Positions 25,001-49,120 of a stretch of DNA of 64,000 nucleotides are shown here, one piece after another; the stretch's first letter is position 1; every line of letters starts with the position of its first letter. Source of the DNA: Turritopsis dohrnii (lineage: Eukaryota > Cnidaria > Hydrozoa > Anthoathecata > Oceaniidae); assembly GCA_027922465.2 (NCBI GenBank), contig BQMF02000012.1:1798001-1862000 (forward strand). Direction: 5' to 3'. The notes beneath the pieces were generated by a model that worked only from the letters and a program-made list of their open reading frames with translations, had not been told where the DNA came from and ran no database searches. Both the position numbers and the translations under genes were made by a program.

Positions 25001-28000
25001 TCAAACAAAGGTACCCTCCACCCTTCCCAAACAAAACTCGATACCTGGAAAACTCTCGCAAAGAACTTCAATAGGAGTCGATCGTTTGGTGTCACCGATC
25101 TTTTGGTAGCGTTCTTTTAACGTGTCGGCTTTGAGTCCTTGCCACGGTAAACTTCCTCGTAAAAAATACATGAACATATGGCCTAGCGCTTCTAAATCGT
25201 CCCGACGACTTTGCTCTAGAGGGAAAAACACGAATCGGCATCAGAATAAAAGTAGCGTCAGTTATACGACAGCCCTCACGACACCCTCCATCAGGGGGCA
25301 TTCGGTATACGCCATGTAGTATAAAAACATCCTGGAAAATCGTCAGTGGGTGAAACTGTCAAAGATCACTGCGATTCATTGAAATGGTGTGTGTATTTGC
25401 GCGACACTTTTTTTGTGACAATGTATTGCTTCAGCAGCAGTGATTTTTCAGCAAATCTACCTGGTGAAAAGTGGCTAAAATGCACTTACCTTTCCCGAGA
25501 TGCGTGTTTATGCTCATATAGCGTGCTGTACCAGTCAAACTTTTATGTTCCCGATAAGGTATATGCTTTTTAGTCTCCGGATCTATATATTCCTTTGCTA
25601 ATCCAAAGTCTATTATAAAAATTAACTTTTCCGTGCCGTTCTGCCGGCGGCCGATTAAAAAGTTTTCAGGTTTAATATCTCTATATATCATATGTTTCGA
25701 ATGAACATATTCAAGTCTACGGATCTAGAATAGAAAAGAAGTCATAACAAATAAATTACGGAAATAAATTAATAGATTATGTATCGCTTTAACGAAGAAG
25801 TCTTTGCAGAAATTGTACAAAGCATACACCAGCCCATAACAGGGATTGAATAAAAATGTGAGAATACCAGAAATAAACATAGAAGTCTTTGATTTTGTTT
25901 GAAAAGAAAAACAACAAAACAAAAATAAACTAAAATAAACAACAACAACAACAAAAACAGACAAGAAATGCTTTTTTTCAGGAAGGAAATTCCCACTTGT
26001 GGCAATTCCTGCCTCAAACTAAACATGCCACATACCAGTTGCATTGCTATCATCAGCACAGTTTTCATAGAGAATTGCCGCTCACATAAGTCAAATAAAT
26101 CTTCCAAACTCGGCCCGAGCAATTCCATGACCATGGCATTGTACTTGCCGCATGGACCAAAGTAAAACACTTGGGGCACTCCATCTGAAACAAGATCAAG
26201 TCGAAGAAAAACAAACATCAAATTTTAAAATACTTTGACACGGCTTACTTTGATATATCAATATGTACATAATTCATTAGCAGGGCAAATACCCTTAATT
26301 AGAACTAGATTGTGAGAAAAACTGCAGATAAAAACATTTCGCAATTATGCAGCAAGGACATCTTATCTACACTACAAGAAAAATTGAGAATGTCGCTTTA
26401 TTTCTTTGTCTGTCAGTTTTTCGTCAACAGAATTGCCACATTTTGAAGAAGTAAATATTACGTTGATAATGTATAGTATTTCTCAAAGTGATAAATAGCA
26501 CACATGGTTGAGTGTTGGTCACACCTTAACAAATGCAATCACCAATCAGCAAAACATATGACCTAATGAACAGAACAGAATTCTCACCTGATTGGCCTAG
26601 TGCTTTGTAGAATCTGTATTCAAGGTGCAATTGTGGCGCTCTTGATTTCAAAGGTTCCTAGACAGAAAATCAACAAGCATAATATAAGTGTGATACCGAT
26701 GACCGGCTCCACAATGTGGCACATTATGTCATCTCCTTCCTTGTGAGGTTTACATTTAGCTTGTGAATACCATCAACACAAACACCACTTTGAGAGGCTG
26801 TTGAATGGGAGACAAAAGAACCAAGTTGAAATATTCAATTATCATGAAAAGCTGGATGACTTACAAGTTTAATTGCTACGTGTTCATTTGTGTAAAGATT
26901 CTTTCCTGAAAAACAACAACAACAAAAATTAGCAACCATGAAAGTCAATATATTTGAATAAGAATGAATACCTGTGCATTTGAAAATAATAAAAAAAAAA
27001 TGTAATAATAAAATAAAAACAAAAAATAATCAAAGGAACAGAAGAGACTTTTTGAAAATAATGAAAAATATTTCGAAAAAAACAAATAGTTCATAAAGCG
27101 CAACCTGAAAACTTAAACTCACGAAGATTTTTTTATTATCATAAAGTAAACAGTACAAGTCTGGTTAAACAATCAACACAGCTTCAAACAATTTTTATTT
27201 AGAAATTACAAACTAGTTTTAAATATGATGTGCCTATAATTAATTTCGGGGAATATCACAGTTTGACAAAAAATATGATTTCGGATAGATTCAGTTGAAA
27301 CTGTTTGAACATTAAAAATAAGAAACTCTAATATTGCATGGTCTTGAAAGAAAACATCAATTAGTCTGCATCACTCACAAATCTCACTACGTTAGAATTT
27401 TATATTATTGTTACATAAAATTTGGAACAAAAAGAAACAAATTGATTGGTTTTTGGAAATGTTATTGTGTTCTTTTCCTTGAAATATTCATAAAATCTTA
27501 TCGGTTGTTTTTAGACAGTCTGAAATGACAAATTTTCTTTGTCAATATTTGTGGGAAATACTGATTGACAGAATATTGTGTTGGTCAGTTGAATTTAGGA
27601 TATTATTCCCCTAGGGAAAAGCTGGTGTTTTAAGGCTTTGAATTAAAATTGTACATCAAAAAGTCAATGCAGTCATGAATAACTAATGAATTGAGACGCT
27701 GAAACTTGACTTTTCGGTGTATATACAATTTAAATTCAAAGCATTAAAACACCTGCTTAAAAGAAAAATCTTTCAAGACTCTTTATGTGTACCCCCCCCC
27801 CCCCCCCCCCCTCCCCTAAAAAAATTGGCCAATTTATACCTATTACCTTATACATATTTTCCCAATTGAGTAAATCACATTCAATTTCTCAATTATGTCT
27901 AGATTTTTTTACTTTTCCCCCTGTAACCCTACATCGGGTCTTACACAATGTCCCACTCCCCTCCGAAGACCCAAGCTGAAAGGTGACACGCTCATCAATT

Positions 28001-31000
28001 TCCCAATACAGTAAAAAACGTCAGGTTCTCAAATTTTTGGCTAACGCCCTGAATACCCAAATTTTGATTTCGTTTCAATAATTATCTTGAAAGATGGTGC
28101 TACCAAGGTCTTGTCTGATCCCAATCCCTTATTTAATCCTGTCACAAATTTGAACAGCAAAGCCCCTGAAATATTTTCATAAAAAAGATTGTTTCCATTT
28201 GTGTGATGTGTTAAAATTCATTCACAAGTAGTGATCATTTTACTGAAATGAACATGACAACGGAATAATTTTCTAGAATCTAAAATGTCAGCAGTTATCA
28301 GTCCTTGTTTGTGAGTGTTAACACGATGAAAACCAACGATGTTCATTTCCAAGTAGAGGCTAACATTAACAAACAACTGCCTATAGCTAGTCGCAGCAAA
28401 ATAAATTACAAATTCAAAACACAAAAAGAAAGAAATCAAAATAACGGATACAATTCTTTTCTTTCATCTCCCACCACTCTTTTTATTGGGCATTATTTCA
28501 TAATTGCTAAGGAATATTCAAAACATAAATAAGTACAGTACTTGAAAAAAACCCTTTGATGAATGGGGGCTTTAAATGATGGCGGTGGACACCATCCGTT
28601 CCGGCATTTTTAACTATCCAGTCCCCTAGAAAGGCTTTTCAAAAAAATTTTCCTAAACATTAACCCTATGCTCTCAAATACTATAAAATGGATGCACAAA
28701 GGTCTAATAAGAAAGAAATGCAAAACACATCAACGTTGAAATTTCCAACAAAGTTCCAGAATTTTCAGCAACTTTGAAAACTTGAAGTGTCCAGAACTGT
28801 GGTATCCCACAACACAATGACTAGTTTCTAAACAAACATCAATATTTTCTTAGTGACATTTTGTTACTCACATCACACACATATTCGAGATTTCGTTTAT
28901 GAATTAAAAACTTCATGTTAATTAGCATCGAATTGATTAATCCATTAGCACTCACAAGGAAATAACAAATTTTATTTGTATTGATATTTTGCTTTAAATA
29001 CAAGGAAAGAAAATTAAAGTCAAAATACGACTTTTTGGAATGAAAACATTTTTGAGAAAGAGGAACACCTGGCTTCACATGCTATATAAAAAGGATTAAT
29101 AAAACAATAGTATTAAGGCTAAAATACACGATCATTTTAAAATGACATTTTTTAAATGATCATTTAAAACTGATCCTGTAAACGCTCAAAAAATGACGAA
29201 AAGTACCTGTCATTTTCAACTATCATTTAAAAATGATAACTCAAACATGTTTGAGTTTTCATTTAAAAATGATGGAATTTCTCTATTTAATTACATCAGT
29301 TCTATTGTTTTACTCACTTTAGTATAATCACGCAATGAGTTTTTTGCAGATTATGAAGGAGAAAAACAAAGTGATAGTCTGCATATTAAATAAACATGTC
29401 GTTGGTTAAGTTAGCATCAACTGTCCAATTTATAAATTTGTGGCAGGAAGAGGAGTTTTTGTGGAATGCTTCGTCCACAAATTACAAACATAAGGACCAA
29501 AGAGGAAAGAGTATCAAGCATTACTGTGCAATGTTTCTCGATCGATGGACTTATTAAACTTCATATTTCTTCAAAATTTTCCGACGAAATTCTTAACAAC
29601 TTTGAATATTCATAATGATCTTCTGCTTGAAATTCCCTCACTCACAAGGGTGTTATAAATTCCTAGAAGTTTCGTTTTTGAAGTCAAGATTTCACCCAAT
29701 GTCTCTTTTGTCATTTGCACATAACAGCAACAACTATGTTTGCTGCCGCCGGAGTCCACGACTGAAAAGTACTCTTTTACCATAGAACTTTTATAAAAAT
29801 GTTGCAATCATAAATGATAGTGTAAACAGATGTTCTAATCATTTTTTAAAGGATTGAAAAAATTATCATTTGTCATTTATCATTTTAAAATGATCATGTA
29901 TTTCAGCCTTTAGACAATGTGTCTGTGAGTGAACTTGGATAGCTTTTTCAATGGAACAGAATTGAGAAAATACAAGTGAACATAATACAGAAAATATGTT
30001 CAGCTTGAAGAAAATATTCAGCCTCAGACAAAAAAAAACATGTATTGTTTCATAACAAGGGGCATAAAAAGGTCAAATATCATAGCAACAACTGAGTTTG
30101 GATAACTAAAAACATACTCAAGAAAAATATGCAGAAAATTTTGAAATATAGGTTCCTTTAATAAGTATATAAACCAACATATAAAATAAGATTCATAGTC
30201 TGTTCTCAATTTAAAGAAAGCAATTCCTGACACATCTAAGAACCTGTCAACAACAATGTCGATTTTAAATAACACTCAAACCTATTTAAACCTTATGAAA
30301 AAACATGCAGAAGCTTTAAAGAACCCTCACAATTAAATCCTTGCAGATTATTTTTCTGGAATGAATTTGCCAAAAAGTGATCAACATATTAAATCTACGA
30401 ATTTATCCACTGAACTTAATTCTTCCCTGAAAGCTATCAAAATGGTTTGCAGCTTCATAACATGTAAGGTAACAACCACTAAATCCAATTTTTTCCAATT
30501 ATTAAAATGTTAAGGTGGTATTTAAAAACTCTTAGAAGACACTGCCAATAGCTTTCCATTGTAAATTGTGATTGTAAAAAGATTTTTTGTCCTACTGATG
30601 CTGTTAAGACACAGTAGCAGTAAATTGTTGTATACAATGCCGTGGTATTATTTTAGGATTTTAGATTTGGTTTCATATATCAATTGGTTTCCTGTTTTGT
30701 TACCTGTGGATGTAAGTGAAATATAAAGGAGTTTCATCAGAATTTTTCGAAAACTCAAAATTACCAATTCTTCCTTATACCAAAAACAAAATTAAAGAAT
30801 TTTTCAAATGTTTTTCTGCTTAAACTGTCTTGTAAAGTTCCACTGTATGAAAAACTACATTTAAAATGAATTTCTAACAAATGTCGTTATAGCAAATCAA
30901 AGGATATTTTATAATACATACTCCATGCATATACACTAATTAGTAAGGTTCTAAAAATGAGAATTATTGTTGCTAACCTAAAGAATTTCTTACCGAGTCT

Positions 31001-31222
31001 CAGTTCTCCAAAATTACCACATCCTATCTTTCTTCCTACACGAAAGTTTGGTCCTACCATTAAAACACCTGACCCAGAACCACTTGAGGATCTACCACCA
31101 TGTGGTCCACGAGAGGAAGAGCCAGGTTTTCTTGATGGTGGCATACTTGTTCGGTGGTGTTCCCTTTCTTTTTCTCTGTCTCTTTCACCTTTTTGCATGG
31201 TCTTGTTGAGTTGAAAGTTCAC
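22021..31222 (-). CDS. CSNK1G: Casein kinase 1 gamma, complete, ten coding exons
   Basis: Exons, in order: 30994-31222, 26865-26905, 26588-26657, 26036-26184, 25490-25724, 25045-25215, 24364-24512, 23144-23221, 22446-22633, 22021-22075. All junctions are GT-AG, phases agree, and the total is 1365 nt (454 residues plus stop). Residues 1-56 are a basic, Ser/Gly-rich head. The kinase spans about 57-335 with [12 protein letters not shown] (ATP loop), VAIKL (Lys), [13 protein letters not shown] (catalytic loop), IDFGLAKEY and the CK1 marker [18 protein letters not shown]. The tail contains the CK1-gamma block [10 protein letters not shown] and ends [13 protein letters not shown] plus basic residues, the palmitoylation site that anchors this subfamily at the plasma membrane. 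There it phosphorylates LRP6-type Wnt receptors. Start: 31222 is the first ATG; MQKG at 31198 is an alternative. Intron 1 (4.1 kb) carries transposons. Confidence 0.95.
22103..22224. mobile_element. Family A hairpin MITE, reference full-length copy
   Basis: Perfect terminal pair CCCAGTGGGCAAA / TTTGCCCACTGGG. The inner stem pairs TTTGCGAAGAAGAGCATTT with AAATGCTCTTCATCGCAGA around TCTATAGAAATAT. Other copies or fragments: 2838-2960, 4812-4890, 6960-7047, 20510-20611, 24170-24270, 35656-35740, 38140-38215, 39017-39118, 40803-40845, 41310-41425, 41750-41855, 59749-59822 and 63823-63905. Confidence 0.8.
23410..23630. mobile_element. TTA-flanked MITE in a CK1-gamma intron (Harbinger-like)
   Basis: Ends GGGGCTGTTTATATGAGA and its reverse complement, each flanked by TTA (23407-23409, 23631-23633). 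The interior is rich in GGGACG and CGTCCC words. A 3-bp TTA duplication is typical of PIF/Harbinger elements. Non-coding. Confidence 0.8.
23940..24114. mobile_element. TA-flanked MITE of pogo/Tigger type
   Basis: Ends CAGTAGAATCCCGATAACTC and its reverse complement, flanked by TA. Internal GATAACTCGAAC words repeat. Lies in a CK1-gamma intron. The termini are of the kind seen in Tigger-derived MITEs. Confidence 0.85.
24170..24270. mobile_element. Family A hairpin MITE in a CK1-gamma intron
   Basis: Contains CACAGCGAAGGAGTGCATTT, the TCTATAGAAAT core and a GCCCATGGGG end. Confidence 0.65.
27792..27811 (+). repeat. Uninterrupted C tract (20 C)
   Basis: Twenty C in a row, followed by TCCCC, in intron 1 of CK1-gamma. 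The transcribed strand orientation places a G run in the pre-mRNA, which could form a G-quadruplex. Confidence 0.9.
29116..29909. mobile_element. TTA-flanked Harbinger-like element with MADF-like remnant
   Basis: TTA flanks both ends (29113-29115, 29910-29912). The ends are inverted: AGGCTAAAATACACGATCAT and AGGCTGAAATACATGATCAT, then ATTTTAAAATGA. Contains the short frame at 29396-29557. It sits in intron 1 of CK1-gamma. Confidence 0.8.
29396..29557 (+). pseudogene. MADF-like DNA-binding remnant, 53 codons
   Basis: Open frame [20 protein letters not shown] followed by [20 protein letters not shown], then a stop. The pattern (phi-I-x-L-W-x-E-x-E-x-LW-x6-YK-x-KxxR) fits the first half of a MADF/Myb-like domain. 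PIF/Harbinger elements carry such a second protein that helps the transposase bind DNA. The second half of the domain is not evident, so this is a remnant. Confidence 0.5.
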
Positions 31223-31986
31223 AATTCGACATTAAATTGGTGGTGCATTAGTTTAAAAGATGGGAGAAGCAAAATTGTTTGGTTGAGAAGAACTTCTATA
31301 CACAATTTTCTGCATTTATGCAGGATGATATATAAGTAATATCTATGAAATAATATATGTCGAATTACACATTTATTGTATGTTCTTTCAGTTAAATATT
31401 TCTATATCCTCCTTTTCTTGCTTGGGTTGTTTATAAGCTATACCCACCACCGTTTGAGCAGTTTGCTCAGGAAAGAAAATGCCAGAATAAACAATCCAGA
31501 ATAGACAATACTTCAAGTGTTAAACAACGTCTATACAAATTACCCTAAAACAAGTCTATTGAAATAGTGACTAAATATAATTATTAATTTATTTTCTTCT
31601 TCCCTCTGGTCATAATGTTTGTTATTGAGCAAGGCAGAAATCAAACATGGAAGACGTCTGGCTAGATCTCATCATGACGCATGCGTAGTGGAACAACAAA
31701 TTGCGTATTCGTTCGGCAAATTAAACAAGGGATTGGTTAACATTGGTCAGCGGAGGATGATTTACATGGCAACCGTGAAAAAACCTCTGTGTTGAAAAAA
31801 ATAGACTTGAATACTTGTTTGGGACTTGTTTTAAAAATTCAATAAAAACAGAAAAACAATTGAAACATATATAACGAACCATGAAGGTTCTGCCATAAAC
31901 TACAGCCCTGACTAAGTTTGCTTCGAACATTATCCATCCCCAGGGAGATCGAATGGAACAACTAGATTATATATATATTCGGTAAA
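31223..31986. other. Upstream of CK1-gamma; 5' UTR/promoter region
   Basis: No exon recognised. It must include the CK1-gamma 5' leader, but the transcription start cannot be placed. Confidence 0.4.
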
Positions 31987-33330
31987 AGTAAGTAAGTAAG
32001 TAAGTTAGTAAGTAAGGGGTTTATTTCCAGTTTATCCTTTTTACAAGGCTCTTCATCTAGAAATGTGGATGAACTGTGATAGTGCGTTGACGTAAATATA
32101 AAAGACAAATTAGATAAAATCAATATAAATTAATATAAAACGCTGCAACGTGCCAGCGCTCTGTCAAACAGGAAGCTTCTTGTCGTTTTTGCAAAGTCAC
32201 CAAAGTTTGTACTTTTCCTACAACTGATCGGTAAATCATTAAAAACTTTGCACGATTCGGAGTTAAAAGATTTCTCTGCCCGATGATTTTCTATCTGGTA
32301 TTTGCGTGATTCGCAAGCTCTCAAGGATCGCTGTTGAGTACTGAAAGTGTTTTTCAGATACTTTGGCCAGGTTTCATCGTACAGAGATTTGAAAGTTGCT
32401 TTCGCAATGCTGAGGGAAATCTCTTCTTTCACAGGAAGCCACGATAGGTTCAGAACGTCATCCACGCGACAGTATTTGTTGCTGACGAAACTTGCAGCGG
32501 AATTTTGTAATTTCTGTAAACGATTAGTTAGGTAATCAGGTAGATCTGAGAGAACTGCATTTGCGTATTTAATTCTTGACAGGATTAGAATTGATGCTAA
32601 GCTTTTTCGTAGTTGGTAAGGAGTTAGTCGTTTGATGGATCGGAGTGATTTCAATGTGCTGTAACCCGATGAAATTATATTTTGAACGTGCAGTTTCCAG
32701 CTAAGGTCTTCTTGGAAAGTTACTCCCAGTAACTTTGTGTGATGGATACGCTCTAGATGACGTCCATTAATATGCACTGGTAAAATCTTTTCTTGTAACT
32801 TGTGTTTGGCATTCATTTGTGGTGTTGAGAAGAGCATGGTTTTGGTTTTATCAGCGTTGAAAATCAGGTTATTTTCGTTGGACCAATTTGATAGGTTATC
32901 GAGATCGTTAATGATGAGTTTTGAGCAGGTTGCGATGTCATTTGGTTTACAATGTCGATAGAGGTTCGTGTCGTCGGCGTATTGTAAACAAGTTGCAGTT
33001 GTATTAGTCGACATATCGGTGACGTAGAGGTTGAAGAAAGTGGGTCCAAGGATACTTCCTTGCGGTACACCAAACGTTACTTCCGTCCACTTCGAGATTT
33101 TATCATCGATCTGGACGAATTGCATTCTACCAGTCAAATAACTGTGTAGCAGGCGGATTACAGAGTTAGAGAAATTTAGATCGCTTAGTTTTTGTAAAAA
33201 TATTCCATAGTGGACGGTATCGAAGGCTTTTGAATAATCTGCTAAGACTGCGATGGTGATTTCTCCTTTTGTCATTGCTTTCCTGATGTCATCTTTCATT
33301 TTCAGGAGAAGAGTAGCGGTCGAGCCCATT
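31987..33330 (-). mobile_element. 5'-truncated non-LTR retrotransposon (CR1/L2-like LINE)
   Basis: Read leftward, 33335-32130 is a 401-codon frame with reverse-transcriptase blocks: LADYSKAFDTVHY, GVPQGSILGPTFFNLYVTDM and CLQYADDTNLY (YADD active site), then NADKTKTMLFS and KLLGVTF. The C-terminal part, with SRIKYANAVLSDLP and LQNSAA, is typical of CR1/L2/Jockey-type elements. After the stop come a 3' UTR and a (CTTA)n tail (31987-32016), as in CR1/L2 elements. The endonuclease and ORF1 are missing, so it is dead on arrival by 5' truncation, next to a MITE at 33331. The RT frame itself is intact, suggesting a recent insertion. Confidence 0.85.
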
Positions 33331-33679
33331 TCCACTTAAAAAATGAGCGAAATGCGAAATATTACGATCGAAATGTGAAGTGAGCATGCGCAGTAGGTAA
33401 AAATTTATTTTTCCTGCGAAATATTTCTCTTCGACAAAAGTTGAAAAAAGTTCAACCTTTTTTCTATCGAAATATTTCGAATAAAATTCTGACCAATCAG
33501 ATTGCAGCTTTGTTGTTTATTTTTCCCGCTCTTCCTCACAAATGAAAAATCATTTGATTTGATTGATATTTGATTTAAAGTTATGTTTTTTTTAATTTAA
33601 GTGGAAAAGGTTTTTTTAAATGAGCGAAATTTCTCGATCGAAAATTTTGGCATTTCGCTGAAGTTTTTTTTAAAGTGGA
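33331..33679. mobile_element. MITE with TCCACTT ends
   Basis: Left end TCCACTTAAAAAATGAGCGA; right end inverted TCCACTTTAAAAAAAACTTC. GATCGAAAT and GCGAAAT words occur near both ends. It abuts the truncated 5' end of the LINE. Confidence 0.6.
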
Positions 33680-34433
33680 CACACGGACCTTAACACATGG
33701 GTTTTCATTTTATTTCCGAGTTTCGCTTGTTCATATTCAAAATGGGGGAACGATGAATTACTTTGGAGTTTGACGGAAAAACCGAAAAAAAGTTACAATG
33801 CTGCTTTTATGACTACACGACGTTGAATTCGTTCCAAATAAATCATTTGAAATCAATTCATATTATAAGTGGAAGAGAAACCGAAATCAATCTTATTTCA
33901 GGCGTTTGGATTTAAAAGGCACTCGCAGAGTGGGGGGCGTACAATCGCCATCAGGAGCAACTAAAAGAAGTTCAAGGGCGCAATCATTTTCTTGGTGACG
34001 GGGAAGGGGATACAAAATGTGTCCAATTCTATATTTTTTTTTCATTTCTTTTGTTTCGGTCACGTGATTAAAATAAATACAAACTTGCTTTTATTAAATA
34101 ATATAAAAAATTCCAGAAAAAAAAATACGATTGAATAAAAATTGTATTAAAAATGTTTTGGTTTCTTTTAGATTGAATTAGATAAGATAGTAGGAATAGA
34201 CGAAACAAAACGATCACAGAACGAATTGCAGTTGAATAATAAAGGTTATTTTGTCCTCTCTGAAGGTATCGCACGGATTTTTATCTTATGACATCAACGC
34301 CTCGTTCATCCAGTTTCCATCGCTATATTAGCGAGTTAAACTAATCCGTCCGACGAGACAAAAAGAACACAAGATAGAACACAATCAAGATATTTGATAA
34401 GCACTTTTCAGAGATAACATTGAAGCAGTCAAA

Positions 34434-34476
34434 CTACCTCGTTCCCAGGAATTCTTGCCTCCTGGGAACGAGGCTG
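34434..34476. repeat. Short family B hairpin
   Basis: CCTCGTTCCCAGGA pairs with TCCTGGGAACGAGG across a short loop. Confidence 0.75.
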
Positions 34477-35370
34477 GAAGTCAGACGCATGTTTTCACCA
34501 CAACAAACGATTCATAATATACGTGACGTCATTCATAACTTGTGTTTTGGGAGTGCTGCAATATTGTTTGTATTAAAATGTTCAACCTCCAAACGCATTC
34601 TTCCCCCGTTGTCAGGGTTACAGCAAATCACATTCTTTTAGAATCAGTTACAACAAAAGATTCTCTTAAATCGACGAAGGAATTCGTCCATATAAACACC
34701 AGTACAGGGAATTAGGCGGCTGTTCTTTGATCTCAAGTACAACCGATCATTTTTAATTATTTGTAAAAATAACTCGAAGATGGTATCACTGAAGTGGGCT
34801 TACATACAAGTAAACAAAAATCTCTGTCGAATTTTCTGTTTATCGTTCAAAGTGGATTAAACCTGATAATTGTGAACTATCCTTTGCTTTTCTGTTTTTA
34901 GTTTGGAGAAGAACACAGTTATGGCTGATGCAGTGCAAGTATCTACAAACTTGTGAAATCTCGAAGTATTATAAATTAATAATTAAGTTTACGAAAAAAA
35001 AGCACCCTTCACTAAAAACACTTATAGAGGATTCGTGTCAATGGCACACTGCGACGGAGAGTCAAAGTGCATAAAATAAAAATCATGAGCTTGGAGTTAA
35101 TATTGCTCTCCATCACGTCGTTTCCAGTCATACAAGAAACCTCTATCTGAGTCCATTGAAGAAAAATATTAAAAAATAAATAAATACGAGGAGCAAAATT
35201 GTGATGAATGATCGGATACCGTAATATTTTCCCAAACCGAGATTTCGGTAATTACGCTCAAAATCTACCGGAGAACTCGTGCTGTTCAGAACACTCGATG
35301 TGCATGATTCGGTTCGTTCGATCGGCAGGATTGAAAACACACGAGTTCTGCCGTATGGCTAAATGCTTAC

Positions 35371-35476
35371 TTAATGCATGGTTTCCACTAGGAAAAATTA
35401 CAAAACCCCACTGTTCAGTGACATTATCACTTGGTGAGAATTACATTGAGAGAACATCGTGGAAACCAAGCATTAA
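35371..35476. mobile_element. Small palindromic MITE
   Basis: TTAATGCATGGTTTCCAC at the left pairs with GTGGAAACCAAGCATTAA at the right. About 106 bp, non-coding. Confidence 0.65.
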
Positions 35477-36008
35477 ACTCAGTCTTCCCATCTAACATTA
35501 TCTATCCTACTTGAAATACAAAAAAAATTTTACAGTGTAATGCAGGTATTATACAAAAATACATTCATGAATTTATCGAATAAGCAAGTTTTTTTGAAAA
35601 TATATATCCTTTAAAAACAGCGAGTTTTTTTTTAGAATAACAGGCAACGGTAACAGTTAATCCCTGCGAGGGAGTACATTTCCGCAGAAATATTCGCACC
35701 ATTTCAATAAAAATGCTCTTCGCCGCAATCACGCTTTACGAAAGGTACACAGCAACTGCCTCGCAGTAAAAACATGCAAGATAATTCAAACTGGAAAAGC
35801 TGGACTGTACAAAAATATATACAAAAGTATAAAATGGGGGAAAAACAAAACAAAAGAATCATACAAAAATAAACGAACAAGTCGAGATAAATAAAAGTGA
35901 ACGTGCAAAACAAAAACAAAAAAAACAAAAAACACAAAAACAAACAAACAAAAATGAACGTAAACAAATCGACCATTCCGTGGTCAAATTACCTTAAATT
36001 TAACATAC

Positions 36009-49120
<13,112 letters not shown>

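Larger units (their letters stand above)
33680..36008. other. Between LINE/MITE and the receptor gene: no gene recognised
   Basis: Holds a family B hairpin (34434-34476), a small palindromic MITE (35371-35476) and a family A copy (35656-35740). The part just below 36009 should be the receptor 3' UTR. Confidence 0.5.

Noticed and set aside
34920..34960. Tiny exon MADAVQ with TTTTTAG before it and GTATCT after it on the plus strand
   Set aside because: Only six codons and no matching downstream exon on this strand; splice-like words are common by chance.
35208..35495. 95-residue plus-strand frame
   Set aside because: Half of it overlaps a small palindromic MITE (35371-35476) and no domain is visible.
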